Part shown: one piece after another, positions 34,359 to 39,206 of the stretch
Layout: each line of letters begins with the position of its first letter
Position numbering within the stretch: position 1 is the stretch's first letter
NCBI GenBank assembly: GCA_025353965.1
Contig: JANXNS010000136.1
Location: 1-39,206, forward strand
Source: Aquihabitans sp.
GTDB lineage: Bacteria; Actinomycetota; Acidimicrobiia; Acidimicrobiales; Iamiaceae
Length of the DNA: 39,206 bases
Reading direction: 5' to 3'
Notes under the pieces: model-generated
Told to the model about the DNA's origin: nothing
Seen by the model: only the letters and a program-made list of their open reading frames with translations
Databases searched by the model: none
Made by a program: the position numbers and the translations under genes

Positions 34359-36532
34359 ACGACGGTCCAATCACCTACGCCGAACTCGCCGATTACGACC
34401 TCTCGGTGATCGGTGCGCTGAAGTCGCACCCCAAAAAGATCGACCGGCTGGCGGAACTTGGTATCGAGACGGTGCTCGATCTCCTGACCACCTACCCGCG
34501 CCGCCACATTGATCGATCGCGCCAGGAGCTCATCCGCGATCTTCTCCCCGGCGATCAGGCCATGGTGCTGGGCAAGGTGGCCCGCATCTCTGGCCGCCGG
34601 ACCAAAGGCCGCCCGCCCAAGACCCTCGTGACCGCAGAAATTGGGGACGGTTCGGGCTACCTGCGCATCACGTTCTTCAACCAGGGTTGGCGGGAACATC
34701 AGCTCCCGGCGGGGACCGAGGCCGTGTTCTTCGGCAAGGTCGACACCTTCCAGGGTCGCAAACAGATGGCCAACCCGGTGGTCGATTTCATCGGCGATAA
34801 GACCGGTCGAATCATCCCGCTCTACCCGCAAAGCGAGAAGCCGAGAATCACCAGCGACGATGTTGCGTCGTGGGTCCAAGCGGCCATCGCCAAGACGGAG
34901 AAGCGAGGCCTGGCCGAGCCTTTGCCAGAGACGTATCGCCGCCAGTACGACTTCGTCGACCGCACCGACGCGTTGAAGGGGATGCATTCGCCCGACTCCA
35001 TGGGCGATGTCTCGGCGGCCCGCAAGCGCCTCGTTTTCGATGAACTCCTTCGGGTACAGCTGGCGCTGGTCCTGCGGAAGCGTGCGCTCGAACGGACCGC
35101 CAAAGGGATCGTGCACGACACCTCGGGGGAGCTGGTGCGCCGGTTCTACGAGGCGTTGCCGTTTCCTTTGACCAGTGCCCAACAACGAGTGATTGCCGAC
35201 ATCACCAAGGACCTGGGCAGTACCTATCCCATGCATCGTCTCCTCCAGGGAGACGTGGGCTCGGGCAAAACGGTGGTAGCCGTGTCCGCTTTGCTCGCCG
35301 CCATTCAGGGGGGCCATCAGGGCGCGCTCATGGCCCCCACCGAGGTGCTGGCCGAGCAACATTTTCTTGGCATTCGCGACCTCCTGACCGACCTCCGGGT
35401 GACTGGCGACGAGCAGGAGGGGTCGCTGTTCGAGGGCCTTGCCGCCGATCGGCCGGTACGGGTGGAGCTCCTGACCAACCGCACCACGGCGGCCAATCGT
35501 CGGAAACTGGCCGAGGCTCTCACCGATGGCGCTGTTGATTTACTCATCGGAACTCATGCGCTGATCGAGGACAAGGTCGCGTTCCGATCCCTGGGGGTCG
35601 TGGTCATCGATGAGCAGCACCGCTTTGGGGTCGAGCAGCGAGACGCCCTTCGCCAAAAAGGCGCCGAGGGGGCAACACCCGATGTACTGGTGATGACCGC
35701 CACGCCCATTCCCCGCACCGCCGCCATGACGGTCTACGGGGATCTCGACGTGTCCGTCCTGGACGAGCTCCCGCCAGGCCGCACGCCCATCGTCACCACT
35801 TGGGTGCGCGCCGCCTCGGCGGCCGAGGAGGCCCAACAACCGGTTTGGGCGCATGTGAAGGAACAGGTCGGCCAAGGTCGCCAGGCCTACGTGGTCTGTC
35901 CGTTGGTGGAGGAGTCCGAGAAGCTCGAGGCCTCCTCGGCGGAGGAGACGTTCGAACGGCTGGGCGCGGTGGAACTGGCGGACCTGCGCCTTGGGTTGTT
36001 GCATGGCCGCATGGCCAGTGTCGACAAGGAAGCGGCGATGCGGGAGTTCCGTGAGGGCCGAACCGATGTGCTGGTGGCAACCACGGTCATTGAGGTTGGG
36101 GTCGACGTACCCAATGCCACGGTGATGGTGATTCTCGACGCCGACCGGTTCGGCATTGCACAGCTGCACCAGCTCCGGGGCCGCGTTGGTCGAGGCGCCG
36201 ATGCGTCGACCTGCTGGCTGATCGGTGCCGGGATCACGCCCGACGGCGAGGCTCGGCTGGAGGCGATGGTCGAGACCACCGACGGTTTCGTGCTGGCGGA
36301 AGTGGACCTCGAGTTGCGGGGCGAAGGCACGTTGATGGGGGAGCGACAAAAGGGCCGCAACGACCTCAAGCTGGCATCACTGCGCCGAGACAAAGAGTGG
36401 GTGGTGCGGGCCCGGGAGGTCGCCTTTGAGCTGGTCGACGCCGACCCAGACCTCAGCGATCACCAAGCCCTCCAAGCCGAGATAGGGCTGTTTCTGGGCG
36501 ACGAAGAAGCAGACTTCCTCCTCAAGTCGTAG
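34355..36532 (+). CDS. recG: ATP-dependent DNA helicase RecG
   Basis: This 725-residue enzyme reverses stalled replication forks and processes branched recombination intermediates. An N-terminal wedge/OB-fold domain (LGIETVLDLLTTYPRRHIDR, then QLPAGTEAVFFGKVDTFQGR) is followed by the SF2 helicase core: GDVGSGKT at residues 299-306, DEQH at 419-422, TATPIPRTAAMTVYGDLDVS, and QLHQLRGRVGRG. The ATG at 34355 overlaps the stop of the membrane-protein gene; the longer frame upstream lies inside that gene. All motifs are intact. Confidence 0.96.
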   Translation: MNDGPITYAELADYDLSVIGALKSHPKKIDRLAELGIETVLDLLTTYPRRHIDRSRQELIRDLLPGDQAMVLGKVARISGRRTKGRPPKTLVTAEIGDGSGYLRITFFNQGWREHQLPAGTEAVFFGKVDTFQGRKQMANPVVDFIGDKTGRIIPLYPQSEKPRITSDDVASWVQAAIAKTEKRGLAEPLPETYRRQYDFVDRTDALKGMHSPDSMGDVSAARKRLVFDELLRVQLALVLRKRALERTAKGIVHDTSGELVRRFYEALPFPLTSAQQRVIADITKDLGSTYPMHRLLQGDVGSGKTVVAVSALLAAIQGGHQGALMAPTEVLAEQHFLGIRDLLTDLRVTGDEQEGSLFEGLAADRPVRVELLTNRTTAANRRKLAEALTDGAVDLLIGTHALIEDKVAFRSLGVVVIDEQHRFGVEQRDALRQKGAEGATPDVLVMTATPIPRTAAMTVYGDLDVSVLDELPPGRTPIVTTWVRAASAAEEAQQPVWAHVKEQVGQGRQAYVVCPLVEESEKLEASSAEETFERLGAVELADLRLGLLHGRMASVDKEAAMREFREGRTDVLVATTVIEVGVDVPNATVMVILDADRFGIAQLHQLRGRVGRGADASTCWLIGAGITPDGEARLEAMVETTDGFVLAEVDLELRGEGTLMGERQKGRNDLKLASLRRDKEWVVRAREVAFELVDADPDLSDHQALQAEIGLFLGDEEADFLLKS

Positions 36533-36645
36533 GGCAACGCTGGATCTAGCCCGGCGACTTGTATCGCCTCAGGTCGAGTGACCTTTGACATCGTTTTCAG
36601 CGCCGTCCTACGTGAAGTAGCAAGATCGGCAACGGGGCAATGCGA

Positions 36646-36870
36646 CTACCAGTCCGCTCGGCCGTCGTTGCCTTCTTCTTCGTCCGGCACGATGAGGTCC
36701 CAGCGGTCCATGCAGTCTTCGCAGCGGTAGACCACCAGGTCGCCGGGCCAGAACCGCCCGGTGTCGTCCGGACGGCTCAACAGATGCGCGATACCGCCAC
36801 AGTCGATGCAGGTGATTCGCGCCGTCACGAGGGGGGCGCCGGAGGCATCGGTCGGCTGCTGGTCGCTCAT
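36646..36870 (-). CDS. Small zinc-ribbon protein
   Basis: This 74-residue protein contains CIDCGGIAHLL and CEDCMDRWDL, two CxxC knuckles about 25 residues apart, as in a zinc ribbon. An acidic tail ends in RADW. There is no catalytic motif. It is convergent with recG (113 bases between stops) and divergent from rsmD. The family is unknown to me; a nucleic-acid or protein-binding role is the usual one for such ribbons. Confidence 0.7.
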   Translation of the reverse strand: MSDQQPTDASGAPLVTARITCIDCGGIAHLLSRPDDTGRFWPGDLVVYRCEDCMDRWDLIVPDEEEGNDGRADW

Positions 36871-37027
36871 CGGTGCCGAACTTACTGCCCTCGGCTGCGA
36901 GACTGTCCGCTTGTCACGTCGCAGGAAACCGGACCTCCCCGGCAAGGCCAGCAGCAGACCACCGGCCGGGCGGCCCCGGAAACGGGCGGGCGCCGCCCCC
37001 GGACCGCCCACCCGCGGCGCTCTACGC

Positions 37028-37564
37028 GTGGTAGCCGGGGAGGCGAGAGGCCTGCGCCTGGATGTTCCCGATGGGGCTTCCACCCGCCCCACGTCTGATC
37101 GAGTTCGCGAGGCCGTCTTCAACGCGCTCGAAAGTCTCGGCGCGATCGAGGGCGCCCGAGTGCTTGATGCGTTCGCCGGCAGCGGGGCGCTCGGAATCGA
37201 GGCGCTCTCCCGGGGGGCCGACCATGCAACCTTTGTGGAGACCGAGGCCACCGCGCGGACGACCATCATCGCCAACCTGGCCTCGACCGGGCTGACCGAT
37301 CAAGCGACCGTGATTGGCGGCGACGGCGCCCGGCACGTTTCCGGGTCTGGCCTTTGGGGTTTGGTGTTGCTCGACCCGCCCTACACCTACGAGCATTGGG
37401 ACTCGTTGCTGCCAGAAGTGGCCAAGGGCCTAGCTCTAACCGGGGTGGTCGTGGTGGAATCTGACCGTGAGGTCGCGTTGCCGCCGAGCCTGGTTGGCAT
37501 CAGGACGAAGCATTACGGCGGTACGGTGGTCACGTTCGCGACCCCCGCCGGAGCAACCGCGTGA
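37028..37564 (+). CDS. rsmD: 16S rRNA (guanine966-N2)-methyltransferase RsmD
   Basis: The enzyme methylates G966 of 16S rRNA during small-subunit assembly. It shows the family signature RPTSDRVREAVFNALESLG, AdoMet motif I DAFAGSGALGIEALSRGA and the catalytic DPPY at residues 116-119. The start is uncertain: the GTG at 37028 gives 178 residues beginning VVAGEARG, but the family usually has an Arg before this. An in-frame TTG at 36911 would add 39 Arg/Pro/Gly-rich residues, plausible as an RNA-binding leader. The stop overlaps coaD in GTGA. Confidence 0.9.
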   Translation: MVAGEARGLRLDVPDGASTRPTSDRVREAVFNALESLGAIEGARVLDAFAGSGALGIEALSRGADHATFVETEATARTTIIANLASTGLTDQATVIGGDGARHVSGSGLWGLVLLDPPYTYEHWDSLLPEVAKGLALTGVVVVESDREVALPPSLVGIRTKHYGGTVVTFATPAGATA

Positions 37565-38040
37565 CCCGAGTCCTGTATCCCGGATCTTTCGACCCCATCC
37601 ACAATGGACATGTCGAGCTCATCGAAGTGGCAGCGCGACTGTTCGATGAGGTCGTGGTGGCCGCGATCAGTAACCCGCAGAAGGGGGCTGGGCTCTTCGA
37701 TCTCGAGGAGCGCAAGGCCTTGGTGGCCGCTTCTGTGGCTCACCTGCCCAACGTGTCGATCACGAGCTTCTCCAGCTTGGTGGTTGATCTGGCTCGAGAC
37801 ATCGAAGCAGATTTCATCGTCAAGGGACTCCGTGCCGTCTCGGATTTTGAGTCTGAACTTCAGCAGGGACAAATGAACCTGGCTATCTCGGGGGTACACA
37901 CCGTGTTTCTTCCGTCGGCTACCACCCACTCCTTCGTTGCCTCGAAACTGATCCGGGAGATCTCACGATTCGGTGGCGATGTGAGCTCGATGGTGCCAGA
38001 ACCCGTCAACGCCAAGCTGACCGAACGGTTCCCCCGATGA
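37561..38040 (+). CDS. coaD: Pantetheine-phosphate adenylyltransferase
   Basis: CoaD transfers AMP from ATP to 4'-phosphopantetheine, the fourth step of coenzyme A synthesis. The 159-residue length is normal. The nucleotidyltransferase motif HNGH (His14, His17) follows YPGSFDP. KGLRAVSDFESELQQGQMN and SFVASKLIREISRFGGDV are the substrate and ATP-binding segments. The GTG start overlaps the rsmD stop. CoA supply suits the many acyl-CoA genes in the window, although this gene is housekeeping. Confidence 0.97.
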   Translation: MTRVLYPGSFDPIHNGHVELIEVAARLFDEVVVAAISNPQKGAGLFDLEERKALVAASVAHLPNVSITSFSSLVVDLARDIEADFIVKGLRAVSDFESELQQGQMNLAISGVHTVFLPSATTHSFVASKLIREISRFGGDVSSMVPEPVNAKLTERFPR

Positions 38041-38080
38041 CCATCACCGAACCAGCCCGGGCGGACCAGGAGCGATCACG

Positions 38081-38695
38081 ATGACCTATGACGATTTCCC
38101 GTACGACGCCGATGGCGAGGGGGCCGAGCAGCCCGCCGAACCGCGGGGTCGCCAACTCCTCCGTGGCCGCAATCAGCCGGTTGATGCGGAGGAACTCCTG
38201 CGGCGGGTGTCAGATCTCATCTCCGGCGGGCGGCCGATGCCGTTGTCGGCGTCGGTCATGATCAACAAGGAAGAGGTTTCCGAGTTGCTCCAGGAAGCCA
38301 TTGAGCGCTTGCCCGACGAACTCCGAGAAGCCCGGTGGCTGCGCAAAGAGCGTGAGGAATATCTCACCAAGATGCGCGACGACGGGGACGAGATTTTGGA
38401 TGCGGCCCGTGCTCATGCCGAGCGCATGGTCCAGCGGGCCGAGGTCGTAAAATCAGCCGAACACCGTGCTCGGCGCATCATCGACGGTGCTGACGCAGAG
38501 GCCCGGCGCCTTCGGCTGGAATGCGAAGATTTTTGCGATCAGAAGCTGGCTGGCTTCGAGATCGTGCTCGAACGGACCCTCAAGGTCGTTGGGGCTGGCC
38601 GGGAGAAACTCCAAGCCACCAACCTGGCCCGGGGCGAGCCCGAAGAGCTGGAGTCGGCTGCCGCTGATCAGTACTTCGACCAACCGCGGTCATGA
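38081..38695 (+). CDS. DivIVA-like coiled-coil protein
   Basis: This 204-residue protein has an acidic N-terminal segment, then a short conserved region DAEELLRRVSDLISGGRPMP, and a long charged helix from about residue 80 to 180 rich in Ala, Glu and Arg. AHAERMVQRAEVVKSAEHRA with EARRLRLECEDFCDQKL is coiled-coil-like. Such proteins between coaD and yceD in actinobacteria are annotated as DivIVA-like or cell-division-initiation proteins. The ATG at 38081 has AGGAG 12 bases upstream. The stop overlaps the next gene's start in ATGA. Function is inferred from position and helix pattern only. Confidence 0.7.
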   Translation: MTYDDFPYDADGEGAEQPAEPRGRQLLRGRNQPVDAEELLRRVSDLISGGRPMPLSASVMINKEEVSELLQEAIERLPDELREARWLRKEREEYLTKMRDDGDEILDAARAHAERMVQRAEVVKSAEHRARRIIDGADAEARRLRLECEDFCDQKLAGFEIVLERTLKVVGAGREKLQATNLARGEPEELESAAADQYFDQPRS

Positions 38696-39206
38696 CGCCA
38701 GAAGGTCACCCACCGCGCCTGCTGGTCTCCGTCACACAAATTCGTCGTCGCCTGGGCACGCGGATGCCGGTCAAGGCGGCCCTTCTGACCGATGGCATGG
38801 CCCTCTCAGATGTTCACGTGCCAGAGGGTGCGGAGTTGATTTTTGAGGGGGAGGCGGAATCCATCTCAGAGGGTGTGGTGCTCACGGGCGCAGCATCCGT
38901 TCCATGGGTGGGGTCGTGTCGTCGTTGTCTTACGGACGTTGCCGGCGTTGCTTCGGTCGATGTGCGCGAGATCTATGAGATCACCCCGGTAGACGGTGAG
39001 ACCTGGCCGCTGGTCGGCGACCAAATCGATCTCGGCCCGCTCCTGCACGACACCGCGTTGCTGGCGCTCCCGTTGGCGCCGCTTTGTGGGGAACATTGCC
39101 TGGGTCCGGCACCGGATCGCTTCCCGGCCCGGCCAGAGCTCGACATCGAGGAGCCCGACGATGGGAAGGACGCCGGCCCTCCGCTAGACCCCCGCTGGGC
39201 CGCGCT
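38692..39206 (+). CDS. yceD: DUF177 / YceD family protein, 3' end outside the window
   Basis: An ATG at 38692, overlapping the previous stop, opens a frame that runs to the right edge with 171 codons visible. It encodes the YceD (DUF177) pattern: VPWVGSCRRCLTDVAG with Cys76/Cys79, VREIYEI, QIDLGPLLHDTALLALPLAP, then LCGEHC with Cys132/Cys136, a likely zinc site. The visible sequence ends at LDPRWAA, close to the usual C-terminus, so little is missing. In bacteria this gene precedes rpmF (L32) and is linked to 23S rRNA or ribosome assembly. rpmF and rnc would be expected just right of the window. Confidence 0.9.
   Translation, partial: MTPEGHPPRLLVSVTQIRRRLGTRMPVKAALLTDGMALSDVHVPEGAELIFEGEAESISEGVVLTGAASVPWVGSCRRCLTDVAGVASVDVREIYEITPVDGETWPLVGDQIDLGPLLHDTALLALPLAPLCGEHCLGPAPDRFPARPELDIEEPDDGKDAGPPLDPRWAA

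Noticed and set aside
34037-35362. 441-codon minus-strand frame across the recG 5' region
   Set aside because: Shadow of recG and the membrane-protein gene; no conserved motif.
36571-36584. AGGTC/GACCT mini-hairpin between recG and the zinc-ribbon gene
   Set aside because: Only 5 bp with a short T-run; too weak to call a terminator.
1-39206. CRISPR arrays, rRNA genes, complete tRNA genes or intact insertion sequences
   Set aside because: Read for on both strands; no regular repeat-spacer array, no intact transposase and no complete tRNA cloverleaf was found.

Overview
The window looks like a chromosome segment of a high-GC actinobacterium, most likely from the class Acidimicrobiia. The reasons are a GTP-dependent PEP carboxykinase, a four-cysteine ribosomal protein L28 divergent from a fakA-recG-rsmD-coaD-yceD block, many GTG and TTG starts, ATGA and GTGA gene overlaps, and F420-type and acyl-CoA genes. 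The organism call is an inference from gene content; no rRNA gene is present.

Positions 1-13000 are a defence-type genomic island. A type III restriction-modification operon (mod, cut by the left edge, then res) runs with zero spacing into an OLD-family ATPase/TOPRIM nuclease. That gene overlaps a 39-codon stub that resembles the start of a UvrD-like helicase, broken just at the expected P-loop. After a degraded stretch (about 5980-7077) comes a 1530-residue Avs-like STAND NTPase with an N-terminal PD-(D/E)XK nuclease. A DUF1643 remnant on the minus strand and a DnaB-like protein without recognisable Walker motifs follow. The right edge is marked by an apparent 3' end of the tmRNA gene (12988-12998) with a strong terminator just beyond it, and by a decayed serine-recombinase C-terminus on the minus strand. 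I read this as an island integrated at ssrA; the intact ssrA would lie left of the window.

Positions 13570-20014 hold a TadE/TadG-like pair, then a complete sulfate ABC transporter operon (binding protein, two permeases, ATPase) behind three GGAATA repeats spaced 9 bases apart, and a small convergent gene with an HNH-associated repeat.

Positions 20153-28392 are a long, tightly packed plus-strand run of acyl-CoA and lipid genes: an F420-type LLM oxidoreductase, a SnoaL-like protein, a double-hotdog thioesterase, a fused beta-alpha carboxyltransferase, an alpha/beta hydrolase, an alpha-methylacyl-CoA racemase-like CoA transferase, a PIG-L deacetylase, a secreted Ca-dependent PI-PLC-like protein and a small membrane protein. 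Two perfect palindromes (20128-20144 and 23722-23737) look like repressor operators for this run.

Positions 28453-39206 are conserved housekeeping: a stand-alone Lrp/AsnC ligand-binding domain convergent with pckG, a cold-shock-like small protein, rpmB, and divergently fakA, a GT-C-like membrane protein, recG, rsmD, coaD, a DivIVA-like coiled-coil protein and yceD, which is cut by the right edge. A zinc-ribbon protein is encoded on the minus strand opposite rsmD.
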